A DNA stretch of 64,000 bases from Deltaproteobacteria bacterium Ga0077550 (GTDB taxonomy: Bacteria; Myxococcota_A; Polyangia; Nannocystales; Nannocystaceae): NCBI GenBank assembly GCA_001464385.1, contig LNFB01000288.1, positions 1 through 64,000 of the forward strand. The letters are read 5' to 3'. The position numbers and the translations under genes were made by a program. Below, piece by piece: positions 8,116 through 16,734 of this stretch. Position 1 is the first letter of the stretch. Each line of letters begins with the position of its first letter. The notes beneath the pieces are model-generated. The model was not told the origin of the DNA. It did no database searches and saw only the letters and a list, made by a program, of their open reading frames with translations.

Positions 8116-8132
8116 CGGGTCATCTCACCCGT
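8115..8132. other. Short hairpin across two convergent stop codons
   Basis: ACGGGT (8115-8120) and ACCCGT (8127-8132) are exact complements with a 6-base loop. The hairpin spans the stops of the lipoprotein gene ending at 8115 and the propeller gene ending at 8125. No T-run follows, so a terminator role is weakly supported. Confidence 0.25.
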
Positions 8133-9417
8133 CGACCGCGAGGGCCCAGACGCCCTCGTTCCAGTTCGCCGAGTACACGATGCGGTTCACCGGATCGAAG
8201 TCCATCCGGTACGGCCCGTCGCTGAAGCGCTGGTCGTTCTGCTCGGTCCAGGTGACGCCGTCGCCCTCGGGCGAGACGACGTAGGGCTGCGGCCCCGTGG
8301 TGTTGCCGCCGGTGTTGGCGAGCTGGGCGTACAGCGTCGTGCCGTCGCCGATGACCGCGTAGTAGCCGTCGCTCGTCGGTGGACCCACGAGCTCGAAGGT
8401 CGCGCCGTCGTCCTCGCTGCGCAGGATCTGGCCGACCGCGCCGACGTACAGCGTGCCGTCCGCCGCACGGTAGGCGTCGACGCCCCCGTGCTGCATGTCG
8501 ACGTCGAGCACCTGCGTCCACGTCGCGCCGCCGTCGGTCGTGCGCCAGTACCCGGCGCCCTGCGTGCCGAGCAGCCACGTGGCCCCATCGTCGCCGACGA
8601 ACCAGATCGAGTGTCCCGCGCCCCAGCCTGGCTCCGGATCGTGACGCACCCACGACTGCCCGCCGTCGGTCGACTCGAGCACACCGGCGTCGGCGGCGAA
8701 CTCGAACCCGGAGTGGAAGGTGAGCAGCAGGTGATCGAAGTCGGAGGGATCCGCCGCGACGTGATAGACGTCGTTGGTCCAGCCGCCGACCGAGTTGTCG
8801 GCGTGCGCGGCGAAGCCCGCGGGCGTCGTCCAGTGATCACCGCGATCGTGCGAGACCCAGAAGCCGAGCGACGCCCCGCGCACGCCGCCGACGTAGACGA
8901 GGTGCTGCGTGTCGGCGGGATCGATCTCGAGGACACCGGGGCTCACCGGCTGCGGCAGGTCGCCGATCTGCGCCCAGCTCGCGCCGCCGTCGTCGCTGCG
9001 CCACATCCCCTCGGAGTCGGTGGTCAGCAGCAGCGTGCCCGGCTCGCACGGCACCACGTGGATGTCCATGCACCCGAACGGCGGCGCCTCGCCGTAGGGC
9101 CGATGCAGCCCGGGCGGCGAGAGGTCGACCCAACGGCCCGGCGTCAGCGCGGGGCCGCTGAACGGGGCCGAGGGCGGGCAGTCGAGCCCGACGTCGACGG
9201 GCGCTGCGGTGGTGGTGCCCGCCTCGCTGCCCGAGTCGTGGGCGCCCGTATCGAGCGAGCCCTCGGATGTCGCCGCCGAGGTGCCCGTCGCGGTGCCCGC
9301 GGTGTTCGGTGCCTCCGCCCCGTCGAGCCCTTCGGTGGCGGCCGCGGAATCGGTGCCGCCGCAGGCGGTCGCGAGGACGAGCAGCGGGCCTCCGTGGAAT
9401 CGTCGGCGGGGCGTCAT
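8125..9417 (-). CDS. BNR/sortilin-like beta-propeller lipoprotein
   Basis: 430 residues. A short signal ends in a lipobox (LVLATACGG), followed by a Ser/Thr/Ala/Gly/Asp-rich linker of about 60 residues. The remaining 350 residues carry repeats of the form S-D-D-G-G-x-x-W, for example WRSDDGGASWAQ, VSHDRGDHWT, STDGGQSWVRH, TTDGGATWTQ and SEDDGATFEL. These are Asp-box (BNR) turns of a six- or seven-bladed propeller. Such proteins are exported and usually bind glycans or proteins. ATG 9417 is used; a GTG 15 bases upstream is also possible. It is divergent from another linker-rich lipoprotein. Confidence 0.75.
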   Translation of the reverse strand: MTPRRRFHGGPLLVLATACGGTDSAAATEGLDGAEAPNTAGTATGTSAATSEGSLDTGAHDSGSEAGTTTAAPVDVGLDCPPSAPFSGPALTPGRWVDLSPPGLHRPYGEAPPFGCMDIHVVPCEPGTLLLTTDSEGMWRSDDGGASWAQIGDLPQPVSPGVLEIDPADTQHLVYVGGVRGASLGFWVSHDRGDHWTTPAGFAAHADNSVGGWTNDVYHVAADPSDFDHLLLTFHSGFEFAADAGVLESTDGGQSWVRHDPEPGWGAGHSIWFVGDDGATWLLGTQGAGYWRTTDGGATWTQVLDVDMQHGGVDAYRAADGTLYVGAVGQILRSEDDGATFELVGPPTSDGYYAVIGDGTTLYAQLANTGGNTTGPQPYVVSPEGDGVTWTEQNDQRFSDGPYRMDFDPVNRIVYSANWNEGVWALAVDG

Positions 9418-9586
9418 CCCCCTCGCATGCACGGCGGCGCGGGAATCCGTGTGGGGTTCGTGCGGCCGGCGATGCCTGGGGTCCGCCACCCTCGCAGGGC
9501 CGGCGGGGCGCAGCCCACCAGCGCGCCGGCGTCGGGCGAAGCTCCACGGGATTCCCTGGGCACGGCGGCTGCAGCCAGCCGTGACG

Positions 9587-10729
9587 ATGTCCGATTCCCC
9601 ACGGTGCCTCGCCTCGATGGGCGCGCTCGCGGCCGCCTCCCTGCTGCTCGGCCCCGCGGTCGGCTGTGCGACCGACGGTGACCACCACGACACCGCGGCG
9701 GCGACCGACACGACCGACGGCACGGGCGGCGCCACGTCGCCGAGCACCGTGAGCGCATCGGGGAGCTCGGCGGGCCCCACCGATTCCACCGACACCGTCG
9801 GCACGGACTCCGCCGCCGATGCGTCCGCCACCGACGCCGCGACCTCCGACGCGACCACCACCGACGCCGCGACCTCCGACGCCGTGACCTCCGACACCGC
9901 GACCTCCGACAGCGACACCGAACCCGACGCCGGCACCGGACTCGACTTCCCGCCGAACGGCGTGGCGGGCAGCGACGCGCGGCTGGTCTGGGACGGCGCC
10001 GACATGCTGCCGCGTGCCTCGCATACGGCGATCTGGCAGGCGCGCTACGTCCAGCAGAGCGGCTACTACGCCGTGGCGTGGCACACCAGCAACGACGGCA
10101 CGTGGCACGCGAGCCCCTTCGAGTACGGCACGCATCCCTACCCCACCACCGGCACCGTCGACGCGTCGGGGCAATCGACCGGCGGCACCGGGAGCGAGGG
10201 CATGGTGCAGTACTACGAGATCGCGGGGCTCGGCGCGTCGGACTTCATCGCCTCGCCGGGCCCGGGCCCGACGTACTTGTTGGTGCCCGACATCTGGGTG
10301 ACGCAGGCGCGCACCGCCGAGGTGATCGGAGACACGGTGCGGCACCGGTACTGGCCCGACCTGAACGATCCCGACGCGTTCATCGAGCAGTCGTACTCCG
10401 CCGCCGCCATCGCGCAGGCGGCCGCGGTGTCGGTGAGCCCGGCCTTCACCCTCGGCGGCTCGCCCTGGACCGGCGACGGCGTGAGCAACGGCGAGTCGCC
10501 CGCCTCCGTGCTGCGGGGCTTCGCGCTGTTCGACGCGCCGCTCGGCATCGACGACCTCGTCGCGGAGGCGACGAGCGAGAGCGACGCGCCGGTCACCGCC
10601 GCGGGCACCGACGCGCTCTGGTACATCAACCGCAACCCGACGCCCGACGACATCGGCGACAAGTCCGGCGCGGGCCACTCGCCGACGTGGGCGAACGATC
10701 AACGGCCGGGCCTGTGCGTCGCGCCCTGA
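9587..10729 (+). CDS. Secreted lipoprotein with Thr/Ser/Asp repeat linker
   Basis: 380 residues. The signal peptide ends in the lipobox VGCATDG. Residues about 30-120 are a low-complexity linker with repeated TDAATSD-type units; the DNA there is itself a degenerate tandem repeat (about 9815-9920). The C-terminal 260 residues are rich in aromatic residues and Gly (YYAVAWHTSNDG, EYGTHPYPTTG, then DALWYINRN) and look like an extracellular beta-rich domain, but no family is recognised. The linker probably lifts the domain from the outer membrane surface. Gene and signal are clear; function is unknown. Confidence 0.65.
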   Translation: MSDSPRCLASMGALAAASLLLGPAVGCATDGDHHDTAAATDTTDGTGGATSPSTVSASGSSAGPTDSTDTVGTDSAADASATDAATSDATTTDAATSDAVTSDTATSDSDTEPDAGTGLDFPPNGVAGSDARLVWDGADMLPRASHTAIWQARYVQQSGYYAVAWHTSNDGTWHASPFEYGTHPYPTTGTVDASGQSTGGTGSEGMVQYYEIAGLGASDFIASPGPGPTYLLVPDIWVTQARTAEVIGDTVRHRYWPDLNDPDAFIEQSYSAAAIAQAAAVSVSPAFTLGGSPWTGDGVSNGESPASVLRGFALFDAPLGIDDLVAEATSESDAPVTAAGTDALWYINRNPTPDDIGDKSGAGHSPTWANDQRPGLCVAP

Positions 10730-10890
10730 CCAACAGCGGCTCCAGCCCGCGATCCATCCGGCGATCCATCCAGATTATCGAGGGTGGTTCGCAGCAATAT
10801 CGAATCGTATCCGCCGGTGCGCGCGCTAGATTGGAGGCGCGGCGCTCCCCGTGCGGCGCCCCTCGGCGCGCGGGGTGCCGTGTCCCTGCC

Positions 10891-11892
10891 ATGCGCGCCC
10901 TCTCCGACGACCACGAGGCCCGATCCCAGTTCCGCAGCGCGCGTCGGGCCGTGCGCGAGGCCTGGCGCGGGTCGATGGTCGACGCCGAGACGCTCGCGTC
11001 CCTCCCCGTCACCGCGTCGGTCCGCGCGGCCGGGCCGAGCACCGGGAGCCAACCGCAGCATGCCCTCGAGGACGCGGTCGGCCGGCGCTACCTGTTCAAG
11101 CTCGCCCCGAGCGAGCAGATCGCCGCGGAGGTCTTCGCCGGGCGCGTACGCGCGCTCGGTCGCCAGCTCCAGGTGCCCGCGGTGCGACGCACGCTGCTCC
11201 TCGACGGGACCCCCCGCGTCGGCCTGCTGCAGCCGCGGGTGGACATCGCCGGCGCGCTGCCGAAGGACCCGCGGCAGTGGACCGCGGTGCAGTGCGAGTC
11301 CATCCTGCGCGATCACCCGTGGGAGTGGATCGTCGGCAACCTCGACACGCACATCGATCAGTACGTGCTCGTCGGCGACCATGGCCTCCCGATCAACATC
11401 GACTGGGATCGATCCCTGCTCGACCTCGACGGCGCCGCGCCGACGCGGTTCGACCGCCGATCCGCGACGATCCTGCCGGCGCACAACCACCTCTACGCGG
11501 AGTACGTCGGCGGGCGCATCGAGCTCGACTTCTTCGGGATGCGGCGCGAGGCCCACCGCATCGCGGCGATCCCGTTCGGCCAGATCCTGGACCTCGTCGA
11601 TGCCTGGGCCGCGGAGGCCCAGGCCGCAACAGAGCTGCGACGCCACGTCACCGAGCGGCTGCGGCAGCGCCACGGCTCGATCGCGCGGGCGTTCGACGAC
11701 TTCGTCGACGGCCTCGAGCGCGAGCGCGATCAGGTCCGCCACACGACGCGGCCCCTCGGAGATCGCGTGCTCTCCGGCCTCCGCGACGCGTGGCAGCGCC
11801 TCGTGCTGCTCGTCGTCCACGATCGCATCGTCCGGCCCGCGCTGCGCGTGCGTCGGTGGGTCGTCCGACGGTTCGCGGACGCGCGACCATGA
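10891..11892 (+). CDS. HipA/PI4K-like kinase-fold protein
   Basis: 333 residues. The visible motifs fit an atypical kinase fold: RYLFK (Lys70, candidate ATP-binding lysine), AAEVFA (Glu80, candidate helix C glutamate), WIVGNLDTHIDQYVLV (Asp152, His154, the catalytic loop) and LPINIDWD (Asp171, candidate metal-binding residue). The order and spacing resemble HipA and PI3/4-kinase-like families, with Gln where the loop usually has Asn. The C-terminus is Arg-rich with hydrophobic positions. There is no HipB-like or toxin partner next to it; the 161-base upstream gap shows no convincing promoter. The substrate is unknown. Confidence 0.55.
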   Translation: MRALSDDHEARSQFRSARRAVREAWRGSMVDAETLASLPVTASVRAAGPSTGSQPQHALEDAVGRRYLFKLAPSEQIAAEVFAGRVRALGRQLQVPAVRRTLLLDGTPRVGLLQPRVDIAGALPKDPRQWTAVQCESILRDHPWEWIVGNLDTHIDQYVLVGDHGLPINIDWDRSLLDLDGAAPTRFDRRSATILPAHNHLYAEYVGGRIELDFFGMRREAHRIAAIPFGQILDLVDAWAAEAQAATELRRHVTERLRQRHGSIARAFDDFVDGLERERDQVRHTTRPLGDRVLSGLRDAWQRLVLLVVHDRIVRPALRVRRWVVRRFADARP

Positions 11893-11912
11893 GGACACGG
11901 CTCCGCACGGCG

Positions 11913-13046
11913 TCACGGCGACGCGCGTCGACCTCGCTCCCGCACCGCGCGGACCAGCACCACCGCGAGGGTGAGGCCGGTCAGCGGCAGGACCGCGCCC
12001 AACATCACCCAGGAGTAGATCTGCAGCGACGCGTCGGCGCGCGACGCGAGCACCAGATACACGATGTACGCGACGTAGTAGGCGAGGAACACCAGCCCTT
12101 CCCACCGCGAGATGCGATGCCCGCTGAAGAAGATCGGCAGGCACGCGACGGCGACGGCGACCATCACCGGCAGGTCGAGCGCGAGGACCTGGGGTGCGAC
12201 CGCCAGTTCCGTGGGGGCGACGGTCGCCGACAGCCCGAGCACCCCGAGGATGTTGAAGATGTTGCTGCCGACCACGTTGCCCACGGCGATGTCCCGCTGG
12301 CCCTTGATCGAGGCGATGACCGACGCCGCGACCTCGGGCAGCGACGTGCCGGCCGCGACGATGGTGAGCCCGATGACCAGCTCGGACACGCCGAGCGTCG
12401 TCGCGATCGCGATCGCGCCGGTCACGAGCAGCCGCGACCCGGCGACCAGCACCACCAGGCCGAGCACCACCAGCGCGAGCTGCACCCACAGCCGATCGAT
12501 CAGCGTCGAGGCCGCCGCGATGTGGGTCTCCTCGGCGTACTCCTGCTGGGTCGCTCGGGTCGCTCGCCGGCTCTGGAGGACCAGCGTGACGGTGTACGCG
12601 ATCACCAACACGAACAGCGCGATCCCTTCGATCCGCGAGATGCCACCATCCCAGCCCAGCGCGACCAGCAGCGCCGACGCCCCGATCATGATCGGCACCT
12701 CCTGCCGGATCATCTGCGCGTCGACGACCAGGGGCACAATCAGCGACGAGACGCCGAGGATGAAGAGCACGTTGAAGATGTTGCTGCCGACGACGTTGCC
12801 CATCGCGATGTCGACCTGACCCGCCCACGCCGACTGCACCGAGACCGCCATCTCGGGCGCGCTCGTGCCGAACGCGACCACCGTCAGGCCGACGACCAGC
12901 GGCGAGATGCCGAACGAGGTCGCCAGCCTCGACGCGCCGCGAACCAGGAATTCGCCGCCGAGCACGAGCAACACGAGACCGAGGACGAGCGAACCGATGG
13001 TTGCGACCACGGGGTGAGTGTGGGGAATGTCGACCCGACTCGCCAC
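11913..13046 (-). CDS. Calcium/sodium antiporter (CaCA family, YrbG-like)
   Basis: 377 residues with about ten membrane helices in two homologous halves. Each half has an alpha-repeat: GLTVVAFGTSAPEMAVS then GNVVGSNIFNVL in the first, and GLTIVAAGTSLPEVAAS then GNVVGSNIFNIL in the second. These are the ion-binding motifs of the K+-independent Ca2+/Na+ exchanger family, including the conserved Glu in each half. It sits in the cytoplasmic membrane and exports Ca2+ using the sodium gradient. The GTG start at 13046 lies 83 bases from the divergent nhaA, so a shared promoter region and joint role in sodium handling are plausible. Confidence 0.93.
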   Translation of the reverse strand: MASRVDIPHTHPVVATIGSLVLGLVLLVLGGEFLVRGASRLATSFGISPLVVGLTVVAFGTSAPEMAVSVQSAWAGQVDIAMGNVVGSNIFNVLFILGVSSLIVPLVVDAQMIRQEVPIMIGASALLVALGWDGGISRIEGIALFVLVIAYTVTLVLQSRRATRATQQEYAEETHIAAASTLIDRLWVQLALVVLGLVVLVAGSRLLVTGAIAIATTLGVSELVIGLTIVAAGTSLPEVAASVIASIKGQRDIAVGNVVGSNIFNILGVLGLSATVAPTELAVAPQVLALDLPVMVAVAVACLPIFFSGHRISRWEGLVFLAYYVAYIVYLVLASRADASLQIYSWVMLGAVLPLTGLTLAVVLVRAVRERGRRASP

Positions 13047-13129
13047 CCACGCTCGAGCGACCGACGACGATTCGTCCTCTGCCCGGCGGCCGTGGGCCGC
13101 CCGACTGGAACAAGCGAGGGCCGATCCCC

Positions 13130-14398
13130 ATGAACGACGCCGAGCGCCCCACGCCCACCGAGGGCACCCCGATGGAGGTCATGCCGCCAGAGGCTTGGGC
13201 CCCGGCCCACGGGCTCGTCCAGCGGATCGTCGCGCCGGTGCTGCGCTTCACCGCGATCGAGGCCGCCAGCGGGATCGCCCTCATCGCCGCGACGGTGCTC
13301 GCCCTCGTCTGCGCCAACTCGCCGTGGGCGCCGCACTACGCCGCGATCTGGGAGTTCCAGGTGGGGCTGCAGCTCGGCGACGTCGCCCTCGTCCGTCCGC
13401 TGGGATGGATCGTGAACGACATCCTGATGGCGGTGTTCTTCTTCGTCATCGGCCTCGAGATCCGCCGCGAGCTCGCGTTCGGTGCGCTCGACAGCCCACA
13501 GAAGGCCGCGCTGCCCGCAGCGGCCGCGTTGGGCGGCATGCTCGTACCCGCGGGAATCTTCGCGCTGCTCACCGACGGGGAGGCCCGCGCCGGCTGGGGG
13601 GTGCCGATGGCGACCGACATCGCCTTCGCGCTCGGGATCCTGACGCTGCTCGGCCCGCGCGTCCCCGCGGTGCTGCGCATCCTGCTGCTGGCCGTGGCGG
13701 TCCTCGACGACCTCGGGGCGATCCTCGTCATCGCGGTTTTCTACAGCAGCGGCGTGGTCTGGGCGAACCTCGCGCTGGGTGCCGCCGGCCTCGGCCTCAT
13801 CTGGTTGCTGCAGCTCGCGGGCGTGCGACGACGCGCAATCTACTCGCTGCCCGCGATCCTCGTCTGGGTGGGCGCGTACACGGGGGGCTTGCACCCGACC
13901 ATCGCGGGCGTCCTCGTCGGAGTGATGACGCCGGTGCGCGCGTGGGGACTCGAGCCGCGCTCGCCCGCCGCAGACCTGATCGACCGCCTGCATCCTTGGG
14001 TCGCGTTCGGGATCATGCCGGTGTTCGCCTTGGCCAACGCCGGCGTCTCGATGACCGCTGGCGGTGGCGGGGGCGACGGCGTCGGCCTGGCGGTCGCGGC
14101 GGGGCTGGTCCTCGGCAAGCCCGTCGGCGTCGGGCTCGCGATCGCAGCCGCAGTGGGTCTCGGCGTCGCGCGACTCCCCGAGGGCGTGGGTCCGCGCGAG
14201 GTCCTGGTGCTCGGTTGCGTCGCCGGAATCGGCTTCACGATGTCGCTGTTCATCGCCTCGCTCGCGTTCACGAACGCGGCGCTGCTCCACGCCACCAAGC
14301 TCGGCGTCCTCGTGGCCAGCGCGATCGCGGCCGCCGCGACGCTGCTCGCTGGGCGCCTCTTGCTGCCGGTGCGCGCCGCCCCGTCCGGCGACGGATAG
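13130..14398 (+). CDS. nhaA: Na+/H+ antiporter NhaA
   Basis: 422 residues with the full NhaA topology. Recognisable segments include AIEAASGIALIAATVLALVCANS, FFFVIGLEIRREL, GVPMATDIAFALGILTLLGPRVP, LAVLDDLGAILVIAVFY (the double Asp pair that binds Na+ and protons), GLHPTIAGVLVG and IGFTMSLFIASLAF. It exchanges protons for sodium across the inner membrane for pH and salt homeostasis. The ATG at 13130 is preceded by GCGAGGG. It has no internal stop or frameshift and is slightly longer than the E. coli protein through an N-terminal extension of about 25 residues. Confidence 0.96.
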   Translation: MNDAERPTPTEGTPMEVMPPEAWAPAHGLVQRIVAPVLRFTAIEAASGIALIAATVLALVCANSPWAPHYAAIWEFQVGLQLGDVALVRPLGWIVNDILMAVFFFVIGLEIRRELAFGALDSPQKAALPAAAALGGMLVPAGIFALLTDGEARAGWGVPMATDIAFALGILTLLGPRVPAVLRILLLAVAVLDDLGAILVIAVFYSSGVVWANLALGAAGLGLIWLLQLAGVRRRAIYSLPAILVWVGAYTGGLHPTIAGVLVGVMTPVRAWGLEPRSPAADLIDRLHPWVAFGIMPVFALANAGVSMTAGGGGGDGVGLAVAAGLVLGKPVGVGLAIAAAVGLGVARLPEGVGPREVLVLGCVAGIGFTMSLFIASLAFTNAALLHATKLGVLVASAIAAAATLLAGRLLLPVRAAPSGDG

Positions 14399-14416
14399 CC
14401 GACCAGGCCCTCGCCG

Positions 14417-14761
14417 TCAGCCCTGGCGACACACGACGCGGACGCTCTTCTCGGGCGTGGTGCCGGACGGCGTGCCGTGCATGGTCATGAGGCACAGGTT
14501 GTTGCCCGCGCAATTCGCCGCGACGCCCCGCGACGAAACGTGGGTGCCGAGGGACGGATCGGCCGTGGGGACCAGCGGCTCGACGTCGGCGCCCGCGGCC
14601 CCGCACACCTCGCTCACCCGCCGATCCACCGCGGCCGCGTCGCCGCGGATGATCATGCTGCCGTCGCGACGGGTCTCGACCGAGGCGCAGGCCGACAGGC
14701 ACGCCGACAACAGCAGGACCGAGGCGAGACATGCGGTCGGGAACTCGAGGGACGCAGCCAT
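14417..14761 (-). CDS. Small Cys-rich lipoprotein
   Basis: A 114-residue product from the ATG at 14761 (a second ATG at 14779 adds six residues). The hydrophobic signal (ACLASVLLLSACLSACAS) contains two possible lipobox cysteines. The mature part has four further Cys (EVCGAAG, ANCAGNNLC, RVVCRQG), likely forming disulphides. No family recognised. It ends 19 bases from the convergent nhaA. Confidence 0.55.
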   Translation of the reverse strand: MAASLEFPTACLASVLLLSACLSACASVETRRDGSMIIRGDAAAVDRRVSEVCGAAGADVEPLVPTADPSLGTHVSSRGVAANCAGNNLCLMTMHGTPSGTTPEKSVRVVCRQG

Positions 14762-14822
14762 GCAACCCATAGAGTGCACCGCGCCCGGGTTTCGATCCGC
14801 CAGCCCGGCGAGAATTCGGCCG

Positions 14823-15215
14823 TCACGCCGGTGGAGGCGTCACGAAGCACTGAATCGTCGTCTCGATGCGGAAATTCGACTCGTTCGTGTGGCGCTCCGC
14901 GTGGAAGATGTCCATCGGGTAGGTCTCGCCGAGGGTGAGCCCGAGCGAGTCCATCTCGATCGAGCTGCGCCTCCACGAGGCCCGGGTACGCCCCCGAGCC
15001 CGAGTACGTCTCGAAGTCGGGGTGACTCGCCTGCAGGTCGCGGATCGTCGCGACCAGCGGATCGCAGTCGACCTCCCCGCGGCGGTCTCGCCCTCGGCGT
15101 CACCCGGCGGCGTGGCGTCGGCGCAGGCGGTCACCAGCGCGGCGGTCACCAGCGCGGCGGTGGGGAGCAACGTGCTTCGTGTCGGCGAGCGTGACGGGCA
15201 TCGGGAGGTGGGCAT
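14823..15215 (-). pseudogene. Decayed fibro-slime-domain lipoprotein
   Basis: Three pieces of one protein lie in two frames. From ATG 15215, frame A encodes a lipoprotein signal (LLPTAALVTAALVTAC) and a short linker. The reading then continues in frame B as EVDCDPLVATIRDLQASHPDFE and YPGLVEAQLD, the conserved start of a fibro-slime domain. It returns to frame A for LGLTLGETYPMDIFHAERHT, ESNFRI and TIQCF, the conserved end of that domain. Intact domains are much longer, so the middle is also deleted. At least two frame changes plus a deletion mark this as a relic. A 15-base direct repeat (15132-15161) lies in the signal region and may reflect slippage. Confidence 0.72.
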
Positions 15216-15436
15216 CGGGGGCGGCGATTCGACACTCCGATGCGGACTTCTTCCGCGTCCGGGCGGCAGTTCGCGAAGTCTCATGGGAGCGCGGAGCACA
15301 TCGCCCGCGCGTGCCCGCATCCTCGCACGCGGGGTCGCACGCGCCTCCGACCGAGGGCTTCACCGCGAACGCGACGCCGTGGTGCGCGCCGCTGCACTCT
15401 CGGTGAGCCGCACGACGCTCGCGCCCGTTCCGCGCG

Positions 15437-16024
15437 TCACGGTCGCAGGTGGATCGACCAGCGGATGTCCCGACGGCCGTTCCGCGTCTTCGCGAAGACG
15501 GCCTTGTCCCGCACGACGCCGGCGATGCACTGGCCGAGCGGCGTGGTCGCGAAGGGCGGGCGCGCGGCGCTCTCGTCGACGCGCCCGCTCTCGGCGATGC
15601 TGAAGTCGAGCTCGACGATGGTGCCCTCGACGGCGCCGTGCTTGCGCGCGCACGCATCGAACGCGCCCTGGAGCTTCGCGAGCATGCGCCGCAGATCGCC
15701 GTCGCCGACCGTGTCCGCGAGCTTGGCGACCACGCGCGGCTTCACCTCGACCGGCGGCGCCGCCTCGGTGAACGGCTCGAGCGGCGCGTGCTCCTCGATC
15801 ACCTCGGGGGGCTTGGGCTTGGTCGCGACGATCTGCGGCGGCGGCTCGTCGTCGAGCAGCAGCCACGCCGCGAAGATGCCGCCCAGGATCGCCAGCAACG
15901 CGAACGCGATCACCAGCAGCCCGAAGGATCGACGCGCGCGGCGATCGGCCTCGAGATCGAAGTGCCGGGGCTCGCGGACGTCGGCCGCAGCGGAGCTCAC
16001 CTTGGGATCTACGCCTTTGCCCAT
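15437..16024 (-). CDS. Membrane protein with AgmX/TonB-like C-terminal domain
   Basis: 195 residues. The N-terminal part is cytoplasmic and charged. One membrane helix (FGLLVIAFALLAILGGIFAAWLL) follows at about residues 34-56, then a Pro-rich periplasmic linker (PPPQIVATKPKPP), then a C-terminal domain. That domain reads DLRRMLAKLQGAFDACARKHGAVEGT, IVELDFSIAESGRV, then TTPLGQCIAGVV and WSIHLRP. It matches the C-terminal domain of the Ser/Thr kinase encoded at 34898-36883 and of myxobacterial AgmX-like proteins. The layout resembles TonB or energy-coupling proteins. A lipoprotein gene lies 7 bases upstream on the same strand, so both form an operon. Confidence 0.75.
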   Translation of the reverse strand: MGKGVDPKVSSAAADVREPRHFDLEADRRARRSFGLLVIAFALLAILGGIFAAWLLLDDEPPPQIVATKPKPPEVIEEHAPLEPFTEAAPPVEVKPRVVAKLADTVGDGDLRRMLAKLQGAFDACARKHGAVEGTIVELDFSIAESGRVDESAARPPFATTPLGQCIAGVVRDKAVFAKTRNGRRDIRWSIHLRP

Positions 16025-16031
16025 GACAGAT

Positions 16032-16655
16032 TCACGGCGTGCGGCCGACGCCGGGCTCGCGCTCGGAGCTGCCACGGGTGCGCTTGCGGATGTCCTTCTT
16101 CACCTCGAGGAACACGGTCTTGGGCCCGCTGCGGCGCAGGACCCGATACACCGCGTTGGCCTCGGCCAGCGCCCTCAGGTTGCCGCGGGTCATGCGGCGG
16201 CGCTTCACCGCGATGCCGCGGTGGACCTTGGGCGGGGCGAAGCCGACCCGCTCGGGGACGTGGACCAGGCGATAGCGGCCGTCCTCGGTGCGCACGAAGC
16301 CATAGGCACACGCAGGCTCCATGCACTGCCCGTCGAACGTGACCCACAGCAGCGGCGCCCCGTTGAGCTGGTCCTCGCCGACGATCGCGCCCTCGGTGCT
16401 CAGCTTGAGGATGCGCTTGCGTCGGACTCGGCTGGTGCGCTGACGGATCTCGCTCGAGACGGTGACCGACTTGTCCGCCTCCTCGTCGTAGACGCTGACG
16501 GTGCGGTTGCTCGGGTACACCCGGAGGCGGCCGAGCGACTGCTGGTCGCGGGCCTCCTTCAGCTCGGCGTCGCGGAGCTGATATCGTGCGGCGCAGGCCG
16601 ATGACCCCAGCAGCATCGACACCGCAAGCCCCACTCGTGCGAACGAGCCGCGCAT
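16032..16655 (-). CDS. Lipoprotein, paralogue of the one at 38652-39302
   Basis: 207 residues. The signal ends in the lipobox GSSAC. The body contains LRVYPSNRTVSVYDEE, then LNGAPLLWVTFDGQC, ACAYGFV, YRLVHVPERVGF and LRALAEANAVY. The second copy at 38652-39302 has LRVYPSMDFVAYYD, LDGAPLLWVTFDRRC, TCALGFV, FRLHHVPPAAGF and so on, in the same order, so the two are clear paralogues. Each lies beside a gene with an FHA domain and one with an AgmX-like C-terminal domain. The family is otherwise unknown to me; an outer-membrane-anchored partner of the envelope kinase/FHA module is a reasonable guess. TATCGC on this strand sits 6 bases before the ATG. Confidence 0.7.
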   Translation of the reverse strand: MRGSFARVGLAVSMLLGSSACAARYQLRDAELKEARDQQSLGRLRVYPSNRTVSVYDEEADKSVTVSSEIRQRTSRVRRKRILKLSTEGAIVGEDQLNGAPLLWVTFDGQCMEPACAYGFVRTEDGRYRLVHVPERVGFAPPKVHRGIAVKRRRMTRGNLRALAEANAVYRVLRRSGPKTVFLEVKKDIRKRTRGSSEREPGVGRTP

Positions 16656-16734
16656 GGGCTTGCGATACTCGACCGGGCCGCAGCGGTCAATCACGCCGCT
16701 GGCGCAAAGCCCGCAGCGGGGCGGTGGCGGGCCG

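Noticed and set aside
9815-9920. Degenerate tandem DNA repeat as regulatory or CRISPR-like array
   Set aside because: It encodes the in-frame Thr/Ser/Asp linker of the lipoprotein at 9587-10729, and there are no spacers.
15132-15161. 15-bp direct repeat as a possible CRISPR or attachment site
   Set aside because: Only two adjacent copies inside the signal-peptide code of a pseudogene; slippage is simpler.
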